Of a stretch of DNA of 8,428 nt, positions 1-5,667 are shown piece after piece (the stretch's first letter is position 1; each line of letters starts with the position of its first letter). Made by a program: the position numbers and the translations under genes. The notes under the pieces are model-generated. The model was given only the letters and a program-made list of their open reading frames with translations, ran no database searches and was not told the origin of the DNA. Origin of the DNA: Sedimentisphaerales bacterium (GTDB taxonomy: Bacteria; Planctomycetota; Phycisphaerae; Sedimentisphaerales; SM23-30); the NCBI GenBank assembly GCA_030636065.1, contig DAOVXR010000056.1:1-8428 (forward strand), written 5' to 3'.

Positions 1-360
1 AATTGTGCCACCGGCAACATTTACAAATACAGGTATCGTCATCCTTTCGAGCAGCGGCAGCTTTTCCTCACAAAAACGAGCCAAACCCACGTTGGCCAGG
101 CCGATGGCGTTGAGCATGCCCGCGGTAGTCTCAAAAGTACGCTGAGGAGGGTTGCCCGAACGCTGATGTAAAGTAATACTCTTGGTGATGAAACCGCCGA
201 GTTGAGCAATGTCCAAAAAATCACGCAACTCAAAAGCGTACCCGCATGTACCGGAAGCAGTCATAATCGGGTTGGCCAATTGAGTCGAACCTAATGAAAC
301 AGATAAATCAGGCTCAATATACCCATTGGGTATTTTTTCATCGTGTAGCATGGTTTGCAT
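1..360 (-). CDS. pyrD: Dihydroorotate dehydrogenase, class 1B catalytic subunit (N-terminal 120 residues, cut by window edge)
   Basis: This is the catalytic subunit that oxidises dihydroorotate to orotate on FMN in de novo pyrimidine synthesis. The visible part has the family's N-terminal barrel signatures: NPIMTASGTCGY, then FITKSITLHQRSGNPPQR, then ETTAGMLNAIGLANVG, and finally PVFVNVAGGTI at the window edge. The lysine in ITKSIT and the GNP and NAIGL stretches match FMN/substrate-binding segments of PyrD. The frame stays open to base 1. The start is placed at the ATG at 360-358; an in-frame ATG at 351-349 is an equal alternative, and neither has a convincing Shine-Dalgarno sequence. The gene follows pyrK by 62 bp on the same strand, which supports class 1B (PyrD plus PyrK, NAD-linked) and co-transcription. 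The substrate-binding and catalytic-base region lies outside the window. Confidence 0.93.
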   Translation of the reverse strand, partial: MQTMLHDEKIPNGYIEPDLSVSLGSTQLANPIMTASGTCGYAFELRDFLDIAQLGGFITKSITLHQRSGNPPQRTFETTAGMLNAIGLANVGLARFCEEKLPLLERMTIPVFVNVAGGTI

Positions 361-422
361 TTTCTGACATTAAAGGAGTTACGAAATAGGCCAATACCGC
401 AATTACATCTGGAATGAGTATA

Positions 423-1376
423 TTATTCATCCCACATTATTTCCCTGGAATCGAAAACCGGTCCGTTGGTGCAAACAAGTTTATATTGCGGTTTGTCATC
501 GGCGGCTTGTTCAGCCGAGTTTTTGTCCCGAACCCGCACAGCGCAAGACTGGCAGATACCGATCCCACAGGACATATACGCCTCCATACAGACCTGGCAG
601 GACATCCCTCGCCGCTGGGCCAGGGCAGCTACGGCCTTGAGCATTACACCGGGGCCGCATGCATAAAGCTGAGCCGGTTGCCAATCAGGATTTTTGCCAA
701 GAAATCCCTCCAGGGCCTCAACAGCGTTTCCATGAAAACCATAACTGCCGTCGTCTGTTGAAATTTCACAAGGGCATTCGCATTCATCAAATTTCCGCGT
801 GATTATTTCAGGTTCGAAGTGGGCGGCAGTCTGTATTCCGGCAAAGGCGGTGATCTCCTTATAACCCGATCTGAATAATTGGTTCGCCAAAAAAAACATC
901 GGAGGCAGTCCAACGCCACCGCCGATAAGGATTACACGAGTCTGCCGCTGCTGAGGCAGGCTAAAACCGTTGCCCAGCGGGCCCAAAAGATTGATTGTCT
1001 CGTTCGGGCGGCGCTGCTCAAGCCACCGTGTGCCGGGGCCTAATAGTTGATATATCACATCAAACGACAGCCGCTCATCCCCTTCCGGCCCGTCTGAACG
1101 GATACCACCAATACTGAACGGCCGACGCAATAACGGGACAGGCGACCGCGTTTCATCGAGGTTGCGACAGGAAAACTGCACAAACTGACCCGCTTTGGTT
1201 CGGGCAAATACCCGGGCGGCGGTACCTGTTAATTCGACAGATATACATTTGCTCCGTGTGCCAAAATCACTGTGACTAATGACCCGGCCGACAAACTCGC
1301 CCCGTCGCGGCAGTTCTTTTTGATGTTCGTCGTTCATTATTCTGATATCGTCCCAAAGGTTGGGGAAAAAGCGCAT
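423..1376 (-). CDS. pyrK: Dihydroorotate dehydrogenase electron-transfer subunit PyrK (FAD, [2Fe-2S])
   Basis: PyrK takes electrons from the FMN of PyrD through a [2Fe-2S] cluster and FAD to NAD+, making class 1B dihydroorotate dehydrogenase NAD-linked. The 317-residue product has the family order: a ferredoxin-reductase-like FAD domain with RRPFSI (84-89) and LLGPLGNGF (130-138); an NAD-binding domain with IGGGVGLPP (151-159) and ACGPG (239-243); and a C-terminal cluster motif, C270-x4-C275-x2-C278 with the fourth ligand C302 in KLVCTNGPVF. This is longer than typical PyrK (about 250-290 residues), mainly from about 27 residues before the first beta-strand (RGEFVGRVIS). The true start may therefore be the ATG at residue 14 (base 1337). 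Neither start has a clear Shine-Dalgarno site. The next gene, pyrD, begins 62 bp downstream. A candidate leader RNA or sRNA lies 315 bp upstream. Confidence 0.95.
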   Translation of the reverse strand: MRFFPNLWDDIRIMNDEHQKELPRRGEFVGRVISHSDFGTRSKCISVELTGTAARVFARTKAGQFVQFSCRNLDETRSPVPLLRRPFSIGGIRSDGPEGDERLSFDVIYQLLGPGTRWLEQRRPNETINLLGPLGNGFSLPQQRQTRVILIGGGVGLPPMFFLANQLFRSGYKEITAFAGIQTAAHFEPEIITRKFDECECPCEISTDDGSYGFHGNAVEALEGFLGKNPDWQPAQLYACGPGVMLKAVAALAQRRGMSCQVCMEAYMSCGIGICQSCAVRVRDKNSAEQAADDKPQYKLVCTNGPVFDSREIMWDE

Positions 1377-1396
1377 TTGACATACTGACAGTATTT

Positions 1397-1421
1397 GCCG
1401 AAAAAATCTTCCTTTTTCGGC
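1397..1421. repeat. Hairpin just upstream of pyrK
   Basis: The arms GCCGAAAAA (1397-1405) and TTTTTCGGC (1413-1421) are perfect 9-bp complements around a 7-base loop. The hairpin sits 21-45 bases upstream of the pyrK ATG. On the minus strand the loop reads GGAAGAT and no U-run follows, so it is not a standard terminator. A second small palindrome, TACTG-A-CAGTA (1383-1393), lies between it and the start codon. Either could affect translation of the pyrK mRNA, which is inference. Confidence 0.5.
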
Positions 1422-1466
1422 GCTACGAATTTGACTTTTTTAATTTTTACAAGAGGAGCTGTTCAG

Positions 1467-1557
1467 CAGGTGAAAGCAACAAGCTGAAAAGCATGATATT
1501 TCGTATTATCAGGTATTGTATATAACCTTTTGGCTATACTTAATTTGCTTTCACCTG
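1467..1557. repeat. 13-bp perfect inverted repeat with 65-bp interior
   Basis: CAGGTGAAAGCAA at 1467-1479 is exactly complementary to TTGCTTTCACCTG at 1545-1557. The interior is AT-rich and non-coding. It could be a long-looped RNA stem in the pyrK leader, a paired operator, or the ends of a small non-autonomous element. No flanking target duplication was seen. The function is unknown. Confidence 0.6.
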
Positions 1558-1648
1558 AGAGTCAATTATTGAGTAAAAATAAAAAAAGTAAAATTCTCCA
1601 CCCCGAAAAAGAGTATTTTTTCTCGGCCCTGCGCTTACCAGTTAAACA

Positions 1649-1672
1649 GCATGGGCTGAAGCCCATCCTACA
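1649..1672 (-). repeat. REP-like palindrome, copy 1
   Basis: On the minus strand this reads TGTAGGA followed by the palindrome ATGGGCT-TC-AGCCCAT (7-bp arms at 1651-1657 and 1660-1666, 2-nt loop). The layout (GTAGG, then a GGGC/GCCC hairpin) recurs in the same orientation at 2146-2166. This suggests a dispersed repetitive extragenic palindrome family. No associated transposase is in the window. Confidence 0.6.
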
Positions 1673-1691
1673 CAATTGAAGCTACATTGCC

Positions 1692-1731
1692 AAAAAAAAC
1701 TTCCGAGACGGAATAAACCGCCCCGGAAGTT
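1692..1731 (-). terminator. Strong intrinsic terminator (minus strand)
   Basis: Read on the minus strand, the arm AACUUCCGGGGCGG pairs with CCGUCUCGGAAGUU around a UUUAUU loop. This gives a continuous 14-bp helix if G-U pairs at two positions are allowed, followed by six U. It lies about 95-130 bases downstream of the promoter at 1832-1860 and about 315 bp before pyrK. It therefore ends a short RNA or acts as an attenuator of a long pyrK leader. Confidence 0.8.
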
Positions 1732-1797
1732 CGCCACGGCTAAATCAGGAACCAAGCTGTCGAAACAACCTGCCAACCAAAAAGCCGCTATCCCATT

Positions 1798-1815
1798 AAC
1801 CCTGCCGGGTTTTTT
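1798..1815 (+). terminator. Weak plus-strand terminator-like hairpin
   Basis: AACCC-TGCC-GGGTT (1798-1811) followed by four more T resembles a short intrinsic terminator on the plus strand. No plus-strand gene reads into it, so it more likely matters as the 5' hairpin of the minus-strand RNA. It is listed because it could stop antisense transcription. Confidence 0.25.
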
Positions 1816-1831
1816 CTCCCATTAGTTAGAG

Positions 1832-1860
1832 AGTATAACCGCCCGGCTGAATATTGTCAA
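1832..1860 (-). promoter_or_regulatory. Sigma70-type promoter, minus strand
   Basis: On the minus strand the -35 box is TTGACA (1860-1855), the -10 box is TATACT (1837-1832), and the spacer is exactly 17 bp. The -35 is a perfect consensus match and the -10 differs from TATAAT at one base. Transcription would begin near 1826 and run towards pyrK through the candidate RNA. This is the best promoter match I see in the window. Confidence 0.75.
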
Positions 1861-2065
1861 TATCTCTTCACCTCCACAATTTGGTTTCGGAAGCAAAGCC
1901 CAGCGTTAACCATTGCTATTTAATGAGTTATGAAAATGTGGGGAAAATATTGCCCAACACTTTTTGTCCCCCCAAAGTCCATGTAGCCCCCCTTTTGTTA
2001 CTTTAGGGCGGCCCAGCCACAACCAAAAGAATTTAGCCACAAATTTTATTACGGTTTGATGACTT
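1861..2065. other. Spacer between the HEAT gene terminator and the orphan promoter
   Basis: No coding frame is credible. Visible features are two direct copies of AGCCACAA (2015-2022 and 2035-2042, exactly 20 bp apart) and two C6 runs flanked by T-rich tracts (about 1965-1995). A GGGCGGCCC near-palindrome lies at 2006-2014, reached through TTTAGGGCGG, which resembles the GTAGGGCGGG end of the nearby REP-like copy. The direct repeats could be a two-turn protein site upstream of the promoter, which is inference. Confidence 0.4.
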
Positions 2066-2112
2066 AAAAAACAGGCCCAAACAACGCCTTATGAGGCCGC
2101 CTGCCTGGGCTT
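2066..2112 (-). terminator. Intrinsic terminator after the HEAT-repeat gene
   Basis: On the minus strand a long imperfect GC-rich stem, with outer arms CAGG/CCTG and inner hairpin GCCT-CATA-AGGC, is followed by six T (2071-2066). It begins about 50 bp past the HEAT-gene stop and points the same way. It is the likely end of the Gfo/Idh/MocA-HEAT transcript. Confidence 0.65.
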
Positions 2113-2145
2113 GATATATAAAGATGTAATTGTCTTCAGAGGTTT

Positions 2146-2166
2146 GGCGGGCATGGCCCGCCCTAC
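2146..2166 (-). repeat. REP-like palindrome, copy 2, abutting a stop codon
   Basis: The arms GGCGGGC (2146-2152) and GCCCGCC (2156-2162) are perfect 7-bp complements around ATG. On the minus strand it reads GTAGGGCGGGC..., the same layout and orientation as copy 1 at 1649-1672. The TAG in the GTAGG part is the stop codon of the upstream HEAT-repeat gene. Confidence 0.65.
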
Positions 2167-4169
2167 TTGACCTTATCTATTTTTTGAATAATGGCGGCGG
2201 CCTCTTTCCGTACTGCGTCGTTATTCGATTTTTCGAGCAGTTTATTTGCTGCCGCCCTGGCCTCGTCCCGTGCGGAACCGATAATGGCACGCGCGATGCC
2301 CAACATCGCAAGCTCAGCTTCGGCCTTCACCTTATTGTCCGTCAGGTAAGGTTCGACCAATTTCAACGCTGCGGGATCGGCCACATTTGCCAGGCAGGCG
2401 AGAACGAGCTTCCTCTCCTCCGGCCGTCGTACTCCATTCATCAGTTCACCGCAAACCCTGATAGTTTTTTGCGCAGAGTAACCGGCAAGCCCAAGAAGCC
2501 GCGTACAACCACGCAATGCCACAACACGATGAGTTTTGTCCCCGGTCGTCCGGAACACTTCCAGCAGTGTATCAGTTGCCCGCGCATCGGGCCAGTCAGC
2601 CAGCGCACGCACCGCCGCATCCCGAACCGCCGAATCCTTATCCTTCAGGGCAATCCGTACTACATCGAAGGCCTTTGCGTTACCGATACCCCTGAGAACC
2701 CGTAGCAGAGAACACCGCCCCGGCGTTCCACTGGTACTGCCGAGTGCGGCAAGTGTCGCATTAGCGCGGCTTGCTTCGTCATCGATCCTGCGAGATACCG
2801 TTACCACCGCCCGTTCAGCTTCCTTCCGGCCTTCGTCCCCTTTTAGATTGACGAGTAATTTAATGATTTCGGGCAGGTGGTCCGTGGTAGCCAATACAGC
2901 AAGTGCTTTGAAAGCCGCCTTGCGAACGTCTTTGTCTGGTCCGGCTGCCTCGTCTAACAGGTCCGGCACAACGGCCGCAACATGTCGATCCTGTAATAAC
3001 TCGATAAGTTTGGCGCGTGTCGCGGGAACGGAGGAAATCTTCATACACCCGACAATTGTTTTGTCGATTCCATCTCCGGAAAGTCGTCGAAGGCTCGCCA
3101 TCGCGGCCTGCTTTTGACGATAGCTTTTGCCGTCGGCTATGGCTCGGACGAGTAACTTCACCGATGACGCATCGCCGATCTCTCCGAGTGCCTCCACCGC
3201 GGCTATTCTGACCTCGGAGTTCGGACTTGTTACCGCAGTGGTGATCGCCGGACTGGCTGCCAAATCGCCCCGGCGGACTAATACCCTGATAAGCAGTACC
3301 TGCGTCTCGGCGGGCAGGTTGGGCAGTTCAGCCGCGAAACGCCTGGTAACTCCCCGCCCCTTCAAGGTAGCGATGTGGGCGATGGCTGTACCGCTCAACG
3401 TCGCGTCCTTATCCGCGATGGCTTCGATTATTTTCGATACGGCCTCATCCGGCCGAGCCGTCAGCAAGCCCGTGAATGCGCCCATCCGAACATATTCTGG
3501 TACTTTGGCTGCTGATGTCTGAATGTTCTCATAGATTTTCGCTGCCTCATTTCGCTTTCCCTGAATGAGCAGTTGCTCGGCTGCGGTCAGAGACGCGTCA
3601 AGAACCGCCGCCCTGAGTCCCGCAGACGCGTCATCACAGAACCCAATCAGAACACGCGCAGCCTTTAACGTACCGGCCCGGCCCAAAGCAAAGGCCGCCG
3701 CCGCGGCAATCTTAACATCGGTATCTTTAAGCAACGGTATCAGCAGATCGACGGCTTCCTTGTCTTTACGCACACCAAGCGAATGGATTACACCAATTTT
3801 TGCCGCACCTTCCGCCCTGCCGAGGGCGTCGCGCAGTGCCCGGCCGACTTCAGGATAGGGCATTGGCTCCAAAGCATAACGGGCAATATGTGAGAGTTTT
3901 TTGTCCGCCAACATTCCGGCCAGGGCGGGAACGGCATCGACTGTGCCGATGACCCGAAGGACACGGCAGGCACGTACTTTCTGTTCTTGTGGCGCATCGC
4001 CTTTGATAATCCCGACATAGCTCATCTCAAGTGCTTTACGGGCATTGGCATTCCCGCGGCTGGCGGCTATTTCCTCACCAACTGTTTTTGCTGTAATGTC
4101 CGCCGGCAACCACGCGAGGACCATACAAGTAACAATAATCCAACTAACAGTCCAGTGTTTAAGATGCAC
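2163..4169 (-). CDS. Exported HEAT-repeat protein
   Basis: This 668-residue protein is built almost wholly of HEAT/PBS-lyase-type alpha-helical repeats from about residue 60 to the end. Repeated units include SEVRIAAVEALGEIGDASSVKLLVRAI, KDVRKAAFKALAVLATTDHLPEIIKLL and SAVRDAAVRALADWPDARATDTLLEVF. Such solenoids bind proteins or scaffold complexes, and no catalytic motif is visible. The N-terminus has a Sec-type signal peptide: basic start, hydrophobic core WIIVTCMVLAWLPA, possible cleavage after ITA at about residue 27. Cys16 is not in a proper lipobox. The start is GTG at 4169-4167, with GGAG 8 bases upstream; the nearby ATG (out of frame) does not work. It follows the Gfo/Idh/MocA gene by 82 bp in the same direction, so the two are probably co-transcribed. 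The stop codon is donated by a REP-like palindrome. The ligand is unknown. Confidence 0.88.
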   Translation of the reverse strand: MHLKHWTVSWIIVTCMVLAWLPADITAKTVGEEIAASRGNANARKALEMSYVGIIKGDAPQEQKVRACRVLRVIGTVDAVPALAGMLADKKLSHIARYALEPMPYPEVGRALRDALGRAEGAAKIGVIHSLGVRKDKEAVDLLIPLLKDTDVKIAAAAAFALGRAGTLKAARVLIGFCDDASAGLRAAVLDASLTAAEQLLIQGKRNEAAKIYENIQTSAAKVPEYVRMGAFTGLLTARPDEAVSKIIEAIADKDATLSGTAIAHIATLKGRGVTRRFAAELPNLPAETQVLLIRVLVRRGDLAASPAITTAVTSPNSEVRIAAVEALGEIGDASSVKLLVRAIADGKSYRQKQAAMASLRRLSGDGIDKTIVGCMKISSVPATRAKLIELLQDRHVAAVVPDLLDEAAGPDKDVRKAAFKALAVLATTDHLPEIIKLLVNLKGDEGRKEAERAVVTVSRRIDDEASRANATLAALGSTSGTPGRCSLLRVLRGIGNAKAFDVVRIALKDKDSAVRDAAVRALADWPDARATDTLLEVFRTTGDKTHRVVALRGCTRLLGLAGYSAQKTIRVCGELMNGVRRPEERKLVLACLANVADPAALKLVEPYLTDNKVKAEAELAMLGIARAIIGSARDEARAAANKLLEKSNNDAVRKEAAAIIQKIDKVK

Positions 4170-4251
4170 CTTCTATTCTCCATTATCAGGGATTAAATTT
4201 GAGAATTAAATTATCGTGTTTGTCATTTCAGGACGTAAGGCCGCTGTAGGC

Positions 4252-5544
4252 TCACATCCGCCACGGTTCACGATACGCCCGCGAGCGCAGCCGGTTGGCT
4301 TCTTCATCACCGATGAATGTTTCATTAGCCGGGTCCCACTTCACTTTTCGGCCAAGGCGCATACAGATATTGGCCGCGTGGCATGCCGTAATGGAATGGT
4401 GGGCGACATCGGCGTTAGAGACCGGCTGTTGTCGCGTTTTTACGCAGTCGAGGAAATTTCGAATATGGTTATCGACCGGGTATCCCTTTCGGAATTGCCT
4501 TCCTCTCATCAGGGACGCGGGATGAGTTTCCATTTCTCCGGAGTCGCCTGTTTCCACCCATCCATCCTCGCCTTCGAAGCGAACGGGGCACGATCCGAAT
4601 CGCAGCCCCTGGCGTATGAACAGTTTTACGCCGTTGGCATAGCGGGCTGTTATATCCTTACCACCATCCTTACCGGCCGGTTCGTATTCGATCGGCGTTG
4701 TCGTATCGGCGTCGTTGGCCCACTGGCACAAGTCAATCGTATGACTGCCCCATTCGGTAATGGACCCGCCGGAAAAGTCCAGGTGTCCGCTCCAGAAGCC
4801 GCGTGAGTGATATTTAGCGTTATAGGGTCGCCACGGCGCCGGTCCGAGCCATCGATCCCAGTCCATCTCTTCACGAGCAGGCTCGGTCTGCTCCGGCAAA
4901 ACGTTTTCATGGACATCGATAAAGTATGGGGCTTTTTCCGCATAGACATTACGTAATTTGCCCAGCAGACCACCCTGTGCCAGGTTCACGGCGAATATGA
5001 AGTGCCCGATGCTCCGCCGTTGGGTTCCGCACTGGAACACTCTTGCGTACCGCCGCATCGTCTCGGCCACCGCCCGGCTTTCTGTTATCGCTACGCTAAG
5101 CGGCTTTTCGCAGTACATATCCTTTCCAGCCTTCGCGGCAAGGCATGAAGCCAGTGAATGCCAGTTATCACCGGTCGCGATAAGGACTGCGTCGATATCT
5201 TTACGTGCCAGAAACTCATGCAGATCAATATAGCTTTTACAATCTTTATTGCCGTATTTTTTATCTACGGCTGTTTTTCCGATTTTGCGTTGTTTGGCCT
5301 TCACATCGCACACAGCCACCATTTGCGCATCGCGTTCACGCAGGAACGCACCCATAACATTGCACCCACGGCCGCCCAGGCCTATTGTGCCCATCACGAT
5401 ACGTTCACTTGCCGCCGGTTGCCCATTGGCGCCGAGGGCCGATGATGTGATAACTGTCGGGCCGACTATAAGCCCGCCCATCGCCGTCGCCGCGTTGCCG
5501 AGAAACTGACGTCGGCTCGGCCGTTTTTTTTCTGATTGCCGCAT
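4252..5544 (-). CDS. Tat-exported Gfo/Idh/MocA-family oxidoreductase
   Basis: This 430-residue protein belongs to the NAD(P)-dependent sugar dehydrogenase-like family. A twin-arginine signal, SRRQFLG (10-16), with a hydrophobic stretch to about residue 38 predicts folded export, presumably with cofactor bound. The Rossmann fold starts at GTIGLGGRG (52-60); VCD (78-80) ends strand beta2, and EKPLS (146-150) carries the family lysine. WLGPAPWRPYN (232-242), FWSGHLDFSGGSITEWGSH (about 250-268) and the C-terminal DCVKTR stretch match the large planctomycete subgroup with the bacterial-type C-terminal domain. H268, in EWGSHTIDL, sits where the family's active-site region lies. The start ATG at 5544 has a good Shine-Dalgarno site (GAGG, 6 bases away). 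The sugar substrate cannot be told from sequence. The downstream partner is the HEAT-repeat gene. Export of an NAD(P)-type enzyme is common in this subgroup but its physiology is not well understood. Confidence 0.93.
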   Translation of the reverse strand: MRQSEKKRPSRRQFLGNAATAMGGLIVGPTVITSSALGANGQPAASERIVMGTIGLGGRGCNVMGAFLRERDAQMVAVCDVKAKQRKIGKTAVDKKYGNKDCKSYIDLHEFLARKDIDAVLIATGDNWHSLASCLAAKAGKDMYCEKPLSVAITESRAVAETMRRYARVFQCGTQRRSIGHFIFAVNLAQGGLLGKLRNVYAEKAPYFIDVHENVLPEQTEPAREEMDWDRWLGPAPWRPYNAKYHSRGFWSGHLDFSGGSITEWGSHTIDLCQWANDADTTTPIEYEPAGKDGGKDITARYANGVKLFIRQGLRFGSCPVRFEGEDGWVETGDSGEMETHPASLMRGRQFRKGYPVDNHIRNFLDCVKTRQQPVSNADVAHHSITACHAANICMRLGRKVKWDPANETFIGDEEANRLRSRAYREPWRM

Positions 5545-5557
5545 AGCTCACCTCTTT

Positions 5558-5572
5558 CTCACAACTCACAAC
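5558..5572. repeat. CTCACAA tandem duplication
   Basis: CTCACAA occurs twice in direct tandem (5558-5564, 5565-5571), just upstream of the oxidoreductase ribosome-binding site. It is short and probably low-complexity spacer DNA, though it lies in the 5' untranslated region of that gene. Confidence 0.35.
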
Positions 5573-5621
5573 TTATTCTTTATTCAATATTTCTTTGATT
5601 CGACGTTGAACGTTGGATGTT
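5569..5621. repeat. Dispersed AT-rich repeat, copy A
   Basis: Bases 5569-5601 match 7723-7755 at 28 of 33 positions, and 5606-5621 match 7770-7785 at 14 of 16, both in direct orientation. The two copies flank ftsH. Copy A has CGACG (5601-5605) where copy B has a 15-nt palindrome. Bases 5606-5630 are themselves a degenerate repeat of the GTTGAA/GTTGGA type. Confidence 0.65.
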
Positions 5622-5633
5622 GAATGTTGGACG

Positions 5634-5667
5634 CTCTCTACTCTCTACTCTCTACTCTCTACTCTCT
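5634..5667. repeat. CTCTCTA heptamer tandem repeat covering the ftsH stop
   Basis: There are four perfect CTCTCTA units (5634-5661) plus a six-base partial. On the coding strand they read TAGAGAG and encode the last residues of FtsH (about E-S-R-E) and its TAG stop at 5654-5652. Because the unit length is not a multiple of three, changes in copy number would shift the frame, but every frame meets a TAG within three units. Confidence 0.85.

Larger units (their letters stand above)
1377..1691. other. Gene-free AT-rich spacer upstream of pyrK
   Basis: No credible coding frame is present on either strand. The stretch holds the hairpin at 1397-1421, a 13-bp inverted repeat (1467-1479 / 1545-1557), a weaker A/T-rich inverted repeat GAAAAA...TTTTTC (1605-1610 / 1617-1622), and a REP-like palindrome (1649-1672). 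I could not place a strong promoter for pyrK in it. If none exists, pyrK would depend on read-through from the promoter at 1832-1860. Confidence 0.6.
1692..1826 (-). ncRNA. Candidate orphan small RNA or pyrK leader RNA (about 135 nt)
   Basis: The segment is bounded by a near-consensus promoter (1832-1860) and a strong terminator (1692-1731), and it has no ORF. Three structures can be drawn by eye. The first is a 5' hairpin AACCC-GGCA-GGGUU (1811-1798). The second is a stepped middle domain closed by CGGCU/AGCCG (1787-1783 with 1741-1737), with CAGG/CCUG inside (1772-1769 with 1749-1746) and a UUCG-capped stem at its tip (about 1769-1756). The third is the terminator hairpin. The 5' end is set about 6 nt after the -10 box. 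I do not recognise the family: it is too short for a usual 6S RNA and lacks the riboswitch signatures I know. It could regulate pyrKD by attenuation or act in trans. Expression is not shown by sequence alone. Confidence 0.55.

Noticed and set aside
39..233. 64-residue minus-strand ORF at the left edge, and a possible frameshift in pyrD
   Set aside because: It is an out-of-frame shadow. Re-reading the run of five T on the minus strand near 76 shows pyrD continues without a break (ARFCEEKLPLLERMTIPVF...), so there is no frameshift.
1700..1815. Cyclic-di-GMP (GEMM) riboswitch on the plus strand, suggested by CGGCTAAATC and a GAAA stretch
   Set aside because: The order of tetraloop and CUAAA-like segment is reversed compared with GEMM, the flanking pairings are missing, and no plus-strand gene follows.
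1692..1826. PyrR-type attenuator or 6S RNA as identity of the candidate RNA
   Set aside because: I cannot find a PyrR binding-loop consensus. The part before the terminator (about 95 nt) is too short, and lacks the long rod with central bubble, for 6S RNA. It is left unassigned.
1960..2000. G-quadruplex from two G6 runs on the minus strand
   Set aside because: There are only two runs, separated by about 16 bases, fewer than the four clean G-tracts normally needed.
2130..2705. 191-residue plus-strand ORF opposite the HEAT gene
   Set aside because: It overlaps the signal-bearing, repeat-rich HEAT gene in antisense; the product has no domain pattern and no ribosome-binding site.
2163..4169. 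HEAT protein as a lipoprotein via Cys16
   Set aside because: The residue before the Cys is Thr and the hydrophobic core continues past it, so a lipobox is not supported. A Sec signal with cleavage near residue 27 fits better.
4216..4806. 196-residue plus-strand ORF opposite the oxidoreductase
   Set aside because: It is antisense to conserved Gfo/Idh/MocA coding sequence and has no independent support.
5634..5667. CRISPR-like array
   Set aside because: The units are contiguous 7-mers with no spacers and there are no cas genes.
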